Position numbers and translations under genes: made by a program
Shown here: positions 46,572 through 55,299 of the stretch, one piece after another
How the letters are laid out: every line of letters begins with the position of its first letter
Position numbering within the stretch: position 1 is the stretch's first letter
Source of the DNA: JARRNE01 sp963824085
GTDB lineage: Bacteria > Pseudomonadota > Gammaproteobacteria > Chromatiales > Chromatiaceae
Assembly: GCA_963824085.1 (NCBI GenBank)
Contig: CAWGNT010000018.1
Span: forward strand, 1-64,000
Direction: 5' to 3'
Length of the DNA: 64,000 bases
Notes under the pieces: generated by a model
Told to the model about the DNA's origin: nothing
Seen by the model: only the letters and a program-made list of their open reading frames with translations
Database searches by the model: none

Positions 46572-46667
46572 GGCGCGTTCCGAGACCGGGCGGTTTCATC
46601 CGCCCAGGGTGATGGACTCCCCAGGCGAGAGCCGAAAAGATGCGGCCGACAGTTACGGTGTTGTTAC

Positions 46668-46688
46668 CGGCACTTCGGTGCCGTTTTT
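46668..46688 (+). terminator. rho-independent terminator after copA-DUF302
   Basis: cggcac-ttcg-gtgccg stem of six GC-rich pairs with a TTCG tetraloop, followed directly by ttttt. Located 97 bases after the DUF302 stop and 48 bases before the methyltransferase start, so it ends the copper operon or attenuates the next gene. Confidence 0.75.
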
Positions 46689-46735
46689 GCAGGGCGGAAT
46701 AGCGGAGCGTATTCCGCCGGATGTCGGAGGGACCT

Positions 46736-47392
46736 ATGAGCTGTTGCGCCGCAATCAACGCCGACACCGACCGATTCTTCTCCCGATTCGCCGGTCTGCA
46801 CCGGCTGCGCTTCCGTCTGTTCGGTTTCGAACGCACCCAACGCCATTTGATCGAGGGGATTCGGTCGGGCCGCGTCGTTGGGGCCGATCTGCTGGAGATC
46901 GGCTGTGGTCCGGGCTATCTGCACCGCGCTTTGCTGAACGCGGGCGCGGCGCGGGCGACTGGTGTCGACCTCTCGGAGCGCATGCTGTCGGTCGCGCGAA
47001 AGGAAGCGAAGGCGGAGGGTCTTGACGGCCGAACAGACTACCGCCAGGGGGATTTCACCCAACTGACCGACGAGATCCCCAACGCCGACGTCGTCATCCT
47101 CGACAAGGTGATCTGCTGCTACCCCGATTGGGAAAGGCTGGTGGAGCGCTCGCTGGAAAAGAGCCGGCGCCTTTATGCCTTTACGATCCCGAGGGACAGA
47201 GCGCTGACCCGGCTGGGACTCGGGGCCATGCGTTGGGGCCTGACTCGCGCCGGATGCTGCTATCAGCCTTTTCTCCACGATCCCGCCCAAATCGACAAGC
47301 GAGTGGCGGCGAGTGGTTTTCGCAGGATCTACGAGGCGCGTACCCTGTCGTGGCTTACCCGGGTCTATGCGAGGGGTGTCCTGGAGGGCTAG
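46736..47392 (+). CDS. class I SAM methyltransferase
   Basis: 218 residues from ATG 46736, which follows gtcggagggacct; an in-frame ATG at 46721 lies within the ribosome site. SAM-binding motif I LLEIGCGPGYLHRALLNAG, then VDLSERMLSVARKEA and DYRQGDFTQL, a Rossmann methyltransferase. N-terminal SCCAAINADTDRFFSRFA carries a Cys pair unusual for the fold and resembles methyltransferases found beside metal-resistance genes. Similar to UbiE-type proteins; substrate unknown. Convergent with the response regulator gene. Confidence 0.75.
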   Translation: MSCCAAINADTDRFFSRFAGLHRLRFRLFGFERTQRHLIEGIRSGRVVGADLLEIGCGPGYLHRALLNAGAARATGVDLSERMLSVARKEAKAEGLDGRTDYRQGDFTQLTDEIPNADVVILDKVICCYPDWERLVERSLEKSRRLYAFTIPRDRALTRLGLGAMRWGLTRAGCCYQPFLHDPAQIDKRVAASGFRRIYEARTLSWLTRVYARGVLEG

Positions 47393-47439
47393 AAGCTCGC
47401 CGGTAGGCTTTGGGGGCAGGGCGTCGGTGGCGCGTACCG

Positions 47440-48804
47440 TTAGTCAAGCGCCAGGTGGTATTTGTCGATCTTGCGGTCCAGAGCGGGCCGGGAGATACGC
47501 AGGATTTCGCACGCCTTGCCTTTGTGCCAGCGCACATGCGCCAAGATGGCCCTGATGTGCTCGCGCTCCAATTCCTCCAGACTGATCAGCCGGAGTGTTG
47601 GTACTTGCTCGGACGCGTGCTCGGGCGGCTTGTCCGCTTCTGGGTTCAGCGGCAGAGCTAGAAGGTCGGGTGTGAGGGTCTCTCCGCGCGCCAACACCGC
47701 GGCGCGGGTGAGCACGTTTTCCAGCTCGCGGATGTTTCCTCGCCACGGATAGTCTTTCAGCCGCTGCCAGGCCTCTCTGGCTACGTGACGGATAGATGTG
47801 TGCTGTTTGGCGTTGACCTTGCGCAGCAGATGCTCGGTAAGTGTCGGTAGATCCTGCATCCGGGCACGCAGCGGGGGCAGATGTATTTGAACCACGTTCA
47901 GGCGGTAGAAGAGGTCCTCGCGGAGGCGCCCCTGCCGAACCATCTCCTGTGGGTCGCCGTTGGTGGCCGCGATGATGCGGGCATCGGAGCGCAGCAGCTC
48001 CACCCCGCCCACCCGTGCGAACGTCCCGTCCTGGAGCACTCGCAGCAATTTCGCCTGGAGGGCGTAAGGCATCTCGCCTAACTCGTCAAGAAACAAGGTC
48101 CCGTCGCTTGCGAGCTCGAACTTGCCGTCCTTGCGCGCGACCGCACCGGTGAAGCTGCCACGCTCGTGACCGAAGAGCTCGCTCTCGAGAAGGTTCTCGG
48201 CCAATGCGGCGCAGTTGATGGGCAGGAAGCGCCCCGATCGCCCGGAGTGATGATGGATGGCCCGAGCCACGAGCTCCTTGCCCGTTCCGCTCTCACCGGT
48301 GATCAGGACAGGAGCCGCGCGGGCGGCGACGGCACCGACGGTCTTGCAGACGTCGAGAATCCCCGGGCTCGACCCGACAATCTCGTGCACCTCGGCGCGG
48401 TGATCTCCCGGATCCATCGTGGCAGAGACCTTCCTTGTCAGGCGGTGCGTGCGCAGCGCATTGGCGAGTGTGGTGTCCAACTCAAGCTCGTCCATAGGCT
48501 TGCGAATGAAGTCGTAGGCGCCCTGTCTCATCGCCTCGATGGCCAGCGTGTTGTCGCTCACGCCGGTGATGACGATGACCGGCGGGCGATCCGGCTCAGC
48601 GGCGATCTCGTGCAGAAGGTCGATGCCTAGCCCGTCGGGCAACTGCTGGTCCAATAGAACCGCGTCTGCCGGCTGTTGCCCTAGCAGTTGCCTTGCCTGT
48701 TGCACACCGCCGGCAATCCGTGCCTTATGCCCCACGTCTTCGAGGTGCATCGCGAGCAGCTCGCTGAAGACCCGGTCGTCCTCGACAATCAGAATGTCTG
48801 CCAT
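47440..48804 (-). CDS. zraR: sigma-54 response regulator (ZraR/NtrC family)
   Basis: 454 residues from ATG 48804 (MADILIVEDDRVF). Receiver domain with phospho-Asp near residue 51 (VLLDQQLPDGLGIDLL), AAA+ sigma-54 activation domain with GESGTGKELVARAIHHH, GSFTGA loop (the usual motif is GAFTGA, so one substitution), FLDELGEMPYALQAKLLRVL, and a Fis-type helix-turn-helix at the end (KACEILRISRPALDRKIDKY). Divergent from the histidine kinase, 111 bases between starts. Two sigma-54 promoters in this island are its likely targets. The zraR name reflects the type, not a proven signal. Confidence 0.88.
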   Translation of the reverse strand: MADILIVEDDRVFSELLAMHLEDVGHKARIAGGVQQARQLLGQQPADAVLLDQQLPDGLGIDLLHEIAAEPDRPPVIVITGVSDNTLAIEAMRQGAYDFIRKPMDELELDTTLANALRTHRLTRKVSATMDPGDHRAEVHEIVGSSPGILDVCKTVGAVAARAAPVLITGESGTGKELVARAIHHHSGRSGRFLPINCAALAENLLESELFGHERGSFTGAVARKDGKFELASDGTLFLDELGEMPYALQAKLLRVLQDGTFARVGGVELLRSDARIIAATNGDPQEMVRQGRLREDLFYRLNVVQIHLPPLRARMQDLPTLTEHLLRKVNAKQHTSIRHVAREAWQRLKDYPWRGNIRELENVLTRAAVLARGETLTPDLLALPLNPEADKPPEHASEQVPTLRLISLEELEREHIRAILAHVRWHKGKACEILRISRPALDRKIDKYHLALD

Positions 48805-48915
48805 GTTCCCACTTGTAACTCCAACGGCTTGGCATCGTAGATATGCGGACCTCACACTAGGAACCGCCGAACTCTGCTTGGCGTTCCCGCGCCACCGGAC
48901 GACCCAGTTGTGACG

Positions 48916-50301
48916 ATGAGTATTCGACCCCGCCCCTTCGCATGGACCCCTGCCACGGTTTCCTGGCTGAGCTTTGTGCTCATGGGGCTCGTGGTGGCTG
49001 GTATCGGTCTCACCGGCACCTCTTACGTGGTCAGCTATCTGCGCGATCGTCTCACCGTGCACGGGATCGAGCACGATCGCGCAATCGTAGCGAGCCTGCA
49101 ATCGCTTCTGGACTCCGAGCTGCGAGCGGAAGAGCGCACGCCCACCGTCTTGCAGCGCTTCGCGGAGAAGTATGGCGCCTTCGGCTACCGCATCTTCATC
49201 CTCGACGTTTTCCGCAAAGAATTGGTTGCCGACAGTGGCGAGAAAGGCGGACTGCCCAAGCCGGTCGCGTCGAGCTGGCTAGGCAGCTTAGTCCCGCTGG
49301 AACGATCGGGCGACACACGACCGCTGCAGGACGGCGGCGCGGCCACTGCCACGGATGCCATGGGTCGTCCCCTCTTGCTGTGGATTGCACTCGGCAAAAG
49401 CAGCCCCGCACCCGAGGGGGCGTCGACTATCGGTGTTGCCAGCGATCCGACGACCTTGGCGTCCTTTCTTGGAGACCTCCATTGGCACCTGGACGGAATC
49501 ATGGTGCTGACCTACCTGCTGATCGGCATCTTGGGCCTGTTTTCCGTGCGCGGCACCGGGCGTGCTTACGAGCGCCGTCTTGAATCCCAGGTCCGCGAGC
49601 GAACGCGGGCCCTGGAATCTGCACACGCGCAGATCCTGCGCAGGGAGCGGCTCGCCACCATCGGGCAGACGGCGTCTGTGCTTGCACACGAGATGCGCAA
49701 TCCCCTCGCCTCGATCAAGCTCGCCCTCTCGGGCGTGAAGGGGTCGGACTGTCTGGCGGAGCGAGAGCGCCGACGCGTGGAGTTGGTCGTGGGCGAGGTG
49801 GATCGGCTGGATAGCCTGCTGTCGCAGACCCTGGATTACGCGCGGCCAATCCAGCTCTCCAGCGATCCCGTCGTGCTGGATGATTTGCTGACGCAGGTGC
49901 TGCACCGTGAGGAGCCCTTGCTGAGCAGGCGCGAGGTGTGCGTCCGCCGCGAGTACTGTCGCGACTGCACGGCGATCCGGCTTGACGAGGACAAGATGCA
50001 CCAGGCGCTGTTGAACCTGCTGAAGAATGCGCTCGAGGCCACTCCGCCCGGCGGGGAGATTGGCATGCGGCTCTATCGCGACGGAGCCGAAGCGGTCCTG
50101 GAGATCGCAAACGGCGGCGAGCCGCTGAGCGAGGAGACCTTAGCCCGCGCCTTCGATCCCTTCTTCACCACCAAGCCGAAAGGCTCAGGACTCGGCCTTG
50201 GGCTCGTCAAGCGGGTGGTCGAGGAGCATGGTGGGACGGTGGCGCTTACCAGCAACCGCCTGTCCGGGACCCACGTGAGCGTCCGACTTCCGATGCCCTG
50301 A
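48916..50301 (+). CDS. zraS: membrane sensor histidine kinase (ZraS-like)
   Basis: 461 residues from ATG 48916 (GTG 48910 possible). Two membrane helices (about 17-42 and 193-215) enclose a periplasmic sensor of about 150 residues. H-box LAHEMRNPLASIKLALSG near residue 255, N-box LLKNALEATPPGGEIGM, G-boxes LARAFDPFFTTKPKGSGLGL and GLVKRVVEEHGGTV, all intact. Pairs with the divergent sigma-54 regulator. ZraS-type kinases sense periplasmic metal; the surrounding copper genes favour a copper or related envelope signal, but the sensor domain has no clear Cys/His cluster. Confidence 0.87.
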   Translation: MSIRPRPFAWTPATVSWLSFVLMGLVVAGIGLTGTSYVVSYLRDRLTVHGIEHDRAIVASLQSLLDSELRAEERTPTVLQRFAEKYGAFGYRIFILDVFRKELVADSGEKGGLPKPVASSWLGSLVPLERSGDTRPLQDGGAATATDAMGRPLLLWIALGKSSPAPEGASTIGVASDPTTLASFLGDLHWHLDGIMVLTYLLIGILGLFSVRGTGRAYERRLESQVRERTRALESAHAQILRRERLATIGQTASVLAHEMRNPLASIKLALSGVKGSDCLAERERRRVELVVGEVDRLDSLLSQTLDYARPIQLSSDPVVLDDLLTQVLHREEPLLSRREVCVRREYCRDCTAIRLDEDKMHQALLNLLKNALEATPPGGEIGMRLYRDGAEAVLEIANGGEPLSEETLARAFDPFFTTKPKGSGLGLGLVKRVVEEHGGTVALTSNRLSGTHVSVRLPMP

Positions 50302-50711
50302 CCCGATGTACCGATCTCCCTATGTCCGGGGCCAACGCGCAGCTCGGTCCTAATCTCCACAATGCAGTGCGGGATTAACGAAGCGTCGAAAAATCCATCG
50401 TTCCGTTAAAGCGTAGCGCGCCGGCCGCCCCTAGAAGCGGCGACGAGTCCGTCCCCACTCGATTGAATTCCCAAGAGAACGATGAGCCCTCTTCGGCTGG
50501 CACGGGAGGTGCTCCGTTGATGGGCAGCCCATGCGCAAGGCGCCAGGGAGAGTGATCTTAGCGTACGCGCGCTCCGGTCGCGGTAGGGAAGGGCACTCGA
50601 TCTGAGTGTCCGTCGCAGGGAGGTGGAACGCCAGAGGCACGACACGACCGGATGTGTCTCATTCAAAGTCGGCAATTTTCAAACAGTCACAGCTCATTGA
50701 GGAGAAAGCTG
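50302..50711. other. 410-bp gap holding a sigma-54 promoter
   Basis: No gene recognised. The plus-strand sigma-54 promoter at 50498 lies about 200 bases before the Met-rich gene, leaving a long untranslated leader. Confidence 0.45.
50498..50513 (+). promoter_or_regulatory. sigma-54 promoter for Met-rich gene
   Basis: tggcacgggaggtgct matches the sigma-54 consensus TGGCACG-N4-TTGCT at all but one position, with GG (50499-50500) and GC (50511-50512) ten bases apart. It faces the Met/Gly-rich exported protein and the copB remnant. Start of transcription would be near 50524. Confidence 0.65.
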
Positions 50712-51377
50712 ATGCGTATCAAACGACTTACACCGGCGGCAGCGTCGTGCCTGTTGCTCGCGAGCGCCTTGGCGTTGGCCGCAGAGAAGCAGCCGGCCGA
50801 GACCGCGACCACGCCATCACAGTCCAGTGCGGCCCCCTCGGGCCAAGGGATGACGGGCACGCAGCCCGGGCGGCCGGGAGCCCCCGGGCCAGGGACAATG
50901 GGTGGTCCCGGAACGATGGGCGGCCCCGGCATGATGGGCGGTTCCGCCATGATGAGCCAGGGCATGTCCGGCGGGCAGGGCGGCCAGTCAGACGATGAGA
51001 CGGGGGCCGCCCCAGGCGAGTCCGGCCAGGCGGCCGGTACGATGGGAATGCCGATGGGCGGTCCTGGAATGATGGGTTGTCCTGGAATGATGGGCGGCCC
51101 CGGAATGATGGGCGGCCCCGGAATGATGGGCGGCCCCGGAATGATGGGTAGCCGGGGCATGATGGGCGGGATGATGCCGCAGATGATGATGGCACGTCGG
51201 CAAGGGATGCGCGGCGGAGGAATGATGCCCCAAGGAACGATGGGCCCCGGCATGGGTAGGGGCCCTATGGGGTGTGGTATGCAGCAGGGATACAGCAGGC
51301 TGCTCGGGCGAATAGACGTGCTCGAGGCGCGTATCGCCGCGCTGCAGACCATGCTGGAGCGGCTTCTCGAGCGGTAG
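50712..51377 (+). CDS. Met/Gly-rich exported protein
   Basis: 221 residues from ATG 50712 (ribosome site gaggagaaagct). Signal sequence (PAAASCLLLASALALAA) then a low-complexity body of repeated GGPGMMGG units, about 35 Met in all, and a short C-terminal coiled helix (LLGRIDVLEARIAALQTMLE). Met-rich repeats of this type bind Cu+ in periplasmic proteins such as CopC/PcoE-like or CusB-tails, so a copper buffer role is plausible. DNA between 51060 and 51150 is itself an 18-bp tandem repeat (unit atgatgggcggccccgga). Predicted sigma-54 control. Confidence 0.7.
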   Translation: MRIKRLTPAAASCLLLASALALAAEKQPAETATTPSQSSAAPSGQGMTGTQPGRPGAPGPGTMGGPGTMGGPGMMGGSAMMSQGMSGGQGGQSDDETGAAPGESGQAAGTMGMPMGGPGMMGCPGMMGGPGMMGGPGMMGGPGMMGSRGMMGGMMPQMMMARRQGMRGGGMMPQGTMGPGMGRGPMGCGMQQGYSRLLGRIDVLEARIAALQTMLERLLER

Positions 51378-51481
51378 CTCAGGGCCTTGGCCGGGTAAGG
51401 CGTGACGGTACGCTCTCGTTCGCCCTTGGTCGGCCATTGCTCTGGCGAACCAGGAAGCCGATGACTGCGACGGAGGTTGAC

Positions 51482-52780
51482 ATGGATACGCGACCACCCA
51501 GCAACGATCCTCATATGCACCGTCCGGGCGGTTCGTTTTCTGAAAAGCACCGGATGCACGGTGGACGCGAGAGACATACGGGCGGTAGCGGACACGCAGG
51601 CCACGGCGGGCACGACCATGCCGCCATGATTGCCGATTTTCGGCGCCGCTTCTGGGTCTCGCTGGCCCTAACCATGCCGATTCTGGCGCTCTCGCCGATG
51701 ATCCAATCGGCCTTGGGTCTGGAGGGACTGCTCGCCTTCGGAGGCGATGCGTACGTCCTGCTCGGGCTCTCCACGCTGGTCTTCTTCTACGGTGGGTGGC
51801 CCTTCCTCGCCGGTCTCTTCTCTGAGCTTCGCCAGCGCCAGCCGGGAATGATGACCCTTATCGCGCTGGCCACAGCGTCGCCTACTTCTACTCCGCGGCG
51901 GTCGTGCTGGGGCTCACGGGCAGCGTCTTCTTCTGGGAGCTGGCCACCCTGATCGACGTCATGCTCTTGGGTCACTGGATCGAGATGAAGTCGGTCATGG
52001 GCGCCTCGGGCGCGCTCGAGGCGCTGGTCAAGCTGATGCCGAGCAGCGCCCACCGCCTGAGCGCGGGCGGCACCACCGAGGAGGTGCCCGTGACGGACCT
52101 GCAGCCCGGGGACAAGGTTCTGGTGAAGCCTGGGGAGAAGGTGCCCACGGACGGCCTCATCACTCGCGGCCGTACCAGCCTGAACGAATCCATGCTCACC
52201 GGCGAGTCGCGACCCTTAGAGAAGGGCGAGGGTCAGGAGGCCATCGGCGGCTCGGTCAACGGGGAAGGGGCTATCACTCTGGAGATTCGCAAGACCGGCG
52301 GCGAGACCTACCTCTCCCAGGTGATCGAGATGGTGCGCGCGGCCCAGGCGACACGCTCGCGCACCCAGGACCTGGCCAACCGCGCCGCCCAGTGGCTTAC
52401 CTACATCGCCCTTTCGGCGGGAGGGATCACACTTCTCGTCTGGCTTGGGCTGGGGCAGAGCTTCAACTTTGCTCTGAGCCGTATGGTTACCGTCATGGTC
52501 ATTACCTGTCCCCATGCGCTCGGGCTGGCGGTGCCGCTCGTTGTGGCGGTCAGCACCAGTCTCGCGGCCGCGCGAGGCGATCGCTCGCCTCAGGGGCATG
52601 GGCATCCAATGCATGATGCTTACCGGGGCCTCCTCAGCGGTGGCCAAGAGCGTTGCCACTGAGCTTGGCCTGGACGACTCCTTCGCCGAGGTGCTGCAGC
52701 GCGCCGGACCCACACGCCCGCGGTCAACGACGGAGGGCGTCGTCGATGCGGGGACGAGCGTTCCCCACTTGAATTACTGA
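51482..52780 (+). pseudogene. copB: CopB-type P1B-ATPase lacking its P-domain
   Basis: His-rich N-terminus (HGGRERHTGGSGHAGHGGHD), membrane helices, actuator loop (SLNESMLTGESRPLEKGEG) and the CPH ion motif (VITCPHALGLAVPLVV) identify the Cu2+/Cu+ CopB group. Two faults: one base is missing near 51872, between LIALA and SVAYFYSAAVVLG, and after STSLAAA at about 52568 the sequence jumps to the hinge (ARLRGMGIQCMMLTG) in another frame, so the DKTGT phosphorylation site and nucleotide-binding domain are gone. The end QRAGPTRPRST is unrelated to the family. Cannot be an active pump. Confidence 0.85.
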
Positions 52781-52855
52781 GCAGGCCTGGCGTAGCCGCT
52801 GTCTCAAGGCCGGACAATATGTTTTCGACGAGCGAGTATTGCAGGAGGTGAATTG

Positions 52856-53071
52856 ATGATGGGCGGCGGATTTGGTTTCGGGATACCTGGACTTGGCATG
52901 GTGCTGTTCTGGGGGCTCATCATTGTGGCGGTCGTGCTGGTCGCCCGCTCGTTTTACGGCTCTCAAGAGCGAGGCAGCCAAAAGAGCGCCAGGGAGATCC
53001 TCGATGAGCGTTACGCGCGCGGCGAGATCGACAAGCAGGAGTACGAGGAGCGGAAGCAGGCGTTGCACTAA
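52856..53071 (+). CDS. second SHOCT-domain membrane protein
   Basis: 71 residues from ATG 52856 with a near-perfect ribosome site (aggaggtg). Gly/Met-rich start (MMGGGFGFGIPGLGM), one membrane helix (VLFWGLIIVAVVLVA), then SHOCT domain AREILDERYARGEIDKQEYE. The C-terminal motif is nearly the same as in the protein at 41553-41798, so the two are paralogues. Function unknown. Confidence 0.82.
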   Translation: MMGGGFGFGIPGLGMVLFWGLIIVAVVLVARSFYGSQERGSQKSAREILDERYARGEIDKQEYEERKQALH

Positions 53072-53171
53072 GTATTGGTCGAGTCCTTGGGGCTAGCAGC
53101 GCCGGTCGCCGACGCGGCGCCAGGCTCACGTTTGGCGGGTAGATCCAAGGTTTAGAACGAGAGGTAAGTAC

Positions 53172-53759
53172 ATGCGATTTCTCTCGGCGGTCGGTCTGAT
53201 CCTCGTCCTCTCCGTGGCGGGCGCGGTGGGCTTTGCCTACTCTGGCCTGCCCAGTGTGGCGGCCACCACGGATGACTCTGGACCGCTCCGGTGGTTGCTT
53301 AAGACCACTCGGCAACACTCGATCGAGCGGCGCGCGGCGGAGATCGTGGCTCCCGAGCTGTCGGAGCGCGTACTGGTGGTCTCCGGGGCCACGGCCTTCG
53401 ACGAGATGTGTGCACGCTGCCACGGTGCGCCGGGTCGGGACCCGTTCCTGGGCGCGCGGGACATGAACCCTCCCCCGCCCGACCTGGGTGAGGTCGCTGG
53501 CAAGCGAAGCCCCTCGGCGCTCTTCTGGATGATCAAGCATGGGATTCGCATGACCGGCATGCCGGCGTGGGGAGCGACACATTCGGATGACCAACTCTGG
53601 GAGATGGTGGCCTTCATCAAGCAGCTCCCGGCACTTTCCGCGGCCGACTACCGTCGCTTGGCGGACCAGGGCACAGCCGATAATCATCATGGACACCACC
53701 ACCAGGATCAACTCCACGCGGTGTCAGATGACGTCGAGCGGCACCATCACGACCATTGA
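53172..53759 (+). CDS. c-type cytochrome with His-rich tail
   Basis: 195 residues. N-terminal signal/anchor (FLSAVGLILVLSVAGAVGF), one heme site CARCH near residue 79, distal Met in IRMTGMPAWG, and a final HHGHHHQDQL...HHHDH tail that could bind Cu, Ni or Zn. Class I monoheme cytochrome c. The heme domain resembles cytochrome cbb3-type CccA/CcoP-like monoheme units. ATG 53172 follows gagaggtaagtac. It starts the redox part of the island; the frame immediately after its stop stays open for another 60 codons. Confidence 0.85.
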   Translation: MRFLSAVGLILVLSVAGAVGFAYSGLPSVAATTDDSGPLRWLLKTTRQHSIERRAAEIVAPELSERVLVVSGATAFDEMCARCHGAPGRDPFLGARDMNPPPPDLGEVAGKRSPSALFWMIKHGIRMTGMPAWGATHSDDQLWEMVAFIKQLPALSAADYRRLADQGTADNHHGHHHQDQLHAVSDDVERHHHDH

Positions 53760-53792
53760 CGCCAGAGGTTCGCGGTCGCGACGCTTGCGGGC

Positions 53793-53942
53793 GTGCTGCG
53801 GGCCAGCTATCTGCTAGCCCATTTCGGCGCCGAGCTGGCATCTGCCGACGCCGTGCGAGGGGGGCACGCCCTCCTCGCCCTGGGCCTGATTGCGTTGGCG
53901 CCGCTTTTGCTGCGCCTGGTTCGTCAGTACCGCAAGCATTGA
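53793..53942 (+). CDS. possible 49-residue membrane peptide
   Basis: Same frame as the cytochrome, directly beyond its stop codon. GTG 53793 gives a hydrophobic peptide (SYLLAHFGAELASADAVRGG, ALLALGLIALAPLLLRLV) ending in RQYRKH. No ribosome site and no family, so a remnant or chance open frame is quite possible. The rest of the 423-bp gap to the NfeD-like gene holds nothing recognised. Confidence 0.25.
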   Translation: MLRASYLLAHFGAELASADAVRGGHALLALGLIALAPLLLRLVRQYRKH

Positions 53943-54182
53943 GCGGATATTGCGCGTGTCGGTGTATGTCAAAAGGAAGCGTGGGAGTGAGGTGTTGGGT
54001 CCTGGGTCACGACCTTAGACGCCTTTTGCGTTAGCTGATCTGGACGATGTCGCACATTTCCTGCGGTGCACAATCTTACGGCCGATGTGGCCCAACTTGA
54101 CTTGGCCAAACCCGATGCCTGCGGAGATGAGGCCACCCGGGCTCTTGCCCCGAGCGTCGATTCGTTCAATGGAGGCGGATCA

Positions 54183-54617
54183 ATGTGTCACCTGATTCTG
54201 CTGTTACCTCTCATCGCGCTGCCCATCTTCTGGCTGTGGCCCCTGTCGCTTGCGCTGCCGGTGTACGCACTGACACTGCTCATATCCGGCTCGACGTACT
54301 ACTACGCGATGGCCGCCATGCGCCGCGACATAACCGCCGGGCGGGAGAGTCTGGCCCAAGCCAGCGGAAAGGTGGTGTCCAGAGATGGAGCCAAGATTTC
54401 GGTGAGAGTACAGGGAGAGCTCTGGAGCGCATGCTCGGACGACGACCTTAACCCGGGTGACCCCATCGAAGTAATCCGTGTTTCCGGTCTCACATTACAG
54501 GTGCGAAGGCGCGAACGCGGCCAATTCCGGGCATTGCCGCCGCTCGATAGGCACGGAACCATTCATTGGCCAAACAAGCCGCGGTCGCAGACGCGGGACG
54601 GTCTGACGCTCCCTTAG
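54183..54617 (+). CDS. NfeD-like membrane protein
   Basis: 144 residues from ATG 54183 (ribosome site ggagg). Two membrane helices (ILLLPLIALPIFWLWPLSLA, YALTLLISGSTYYYAMAAM) followed by a small OB-like domain (GKVVSRDGAKISVRVQGELW then DLNPGDPIEVIRVSGLTLQV), the layout of short NfeD/YuaF proteins. These act with membrane proteases or flotillin-like proteins in other bacteria; none is adjacent here, so the role is open. Confidence 0.65.
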   Translation: MCHLILLLPLIALPIFWLWPLSLALPVYALTLLISGSTYYYAMAAMRRDITAGRESLAQASGKVVSRDGAKISVRVQGELWSACSDDDLNPGDPIEVIRVSGLTLQVRRRERGQFRALPPLDRHGTIHWPNKPRSQTRDGLTLP

Positions 54618-54801
54618 ACCGACATTACGCAATCGTCATCTTGCTGCCATGTTGCCGGGCAACACACCAACTATGCTCATCGACAGCGGACATGGCCGGC
54701 TGCCGTGTTTTTCTCGGCAGACGTGGTCGGGTGTACCATAAGGGCGGACCGCGGAGGCGTCGCCTCACGGATATTCCAAGCGCGAAGCGAGAGGCTTAGC
54801 T

Positions 54802-55299
54802 ATGAAAGATGTCCTCCTGTTCCTGCATCCAACCTTCGGCGTCTTGGGTCTCCTTGCCGCCGTGTGGGTCTTTGTCGAGGCCCTCAATGCGAGCGAGGCT
54901 AACCGTCATCGCCTCTGGCTCGCGAGCCTCGTGGTAGCCGCCTGCTTCGTTTTGACATGGATTTTAAGCGGCTGGTACTACGTCGTCTTCTATCACACCG
55001 ATAAGGCCATTATCCTCAAGGGCCCAGTGCCCTGGGCCCACAGCTTTTTCATGGAGACGAAGGAGCACTTGTTCTTCATCCCCCTTATCCTGGCGCTTTA
55101 TCTGCCGTTCGTGGCACGGCTGAAGGTCGCCGTGAATCGGCCCGCACGCGCCATGGTGCTGGTGGTTACGGCCCTCATCGTTCTGAATGGGCTGGCCCTT
55201 GAAGGGGCTGGCGCCATTATCAACTGGGGTGCCAAGACGGCGTTGGCCCAGGCCGCGCAGATGCAGACGAACCCAAGCAGCGACACGGGAGCATACTGA
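54802..55299 (+). CDS. four-helix membrane protein
   Basis: 165 residues. Four membrane helices with several conserved-looking His (FLHPTFG, VVFYHTDKA, PWAHSFFMETKEHLFF), a pattern that could ligate heme b, although no named family was assigned. Ribosome site gagagg. Its stop overlaps the start of the next gene (TGATGG), so the two are coupled and may form one complex. Upstream gap 54618-54801 has no gene. Confidence 0.5.
   Translation: MKDVLLFLHPTFGVLGLLAAVWVFVEALNASEANRHRLWLASLVVAACFVLTWILSGWYYVVFYHTDKAIILKGPVPWAHSFFMETKEHLFFIPLILALYLPFVARLKVAVNRPARAMVLVVTALIVLNGLALEGAGAIINWGAKTALAQAAQMQTNPSSDTGAY

Noticed and set aside
50687..51619. Long minus-strand reading frame of 310 codons
   Set aside because: It is the antisense of the Met/Gly repeats, which keep all frames open. 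It consists of Pro-Ile repeats with no ribosome site.
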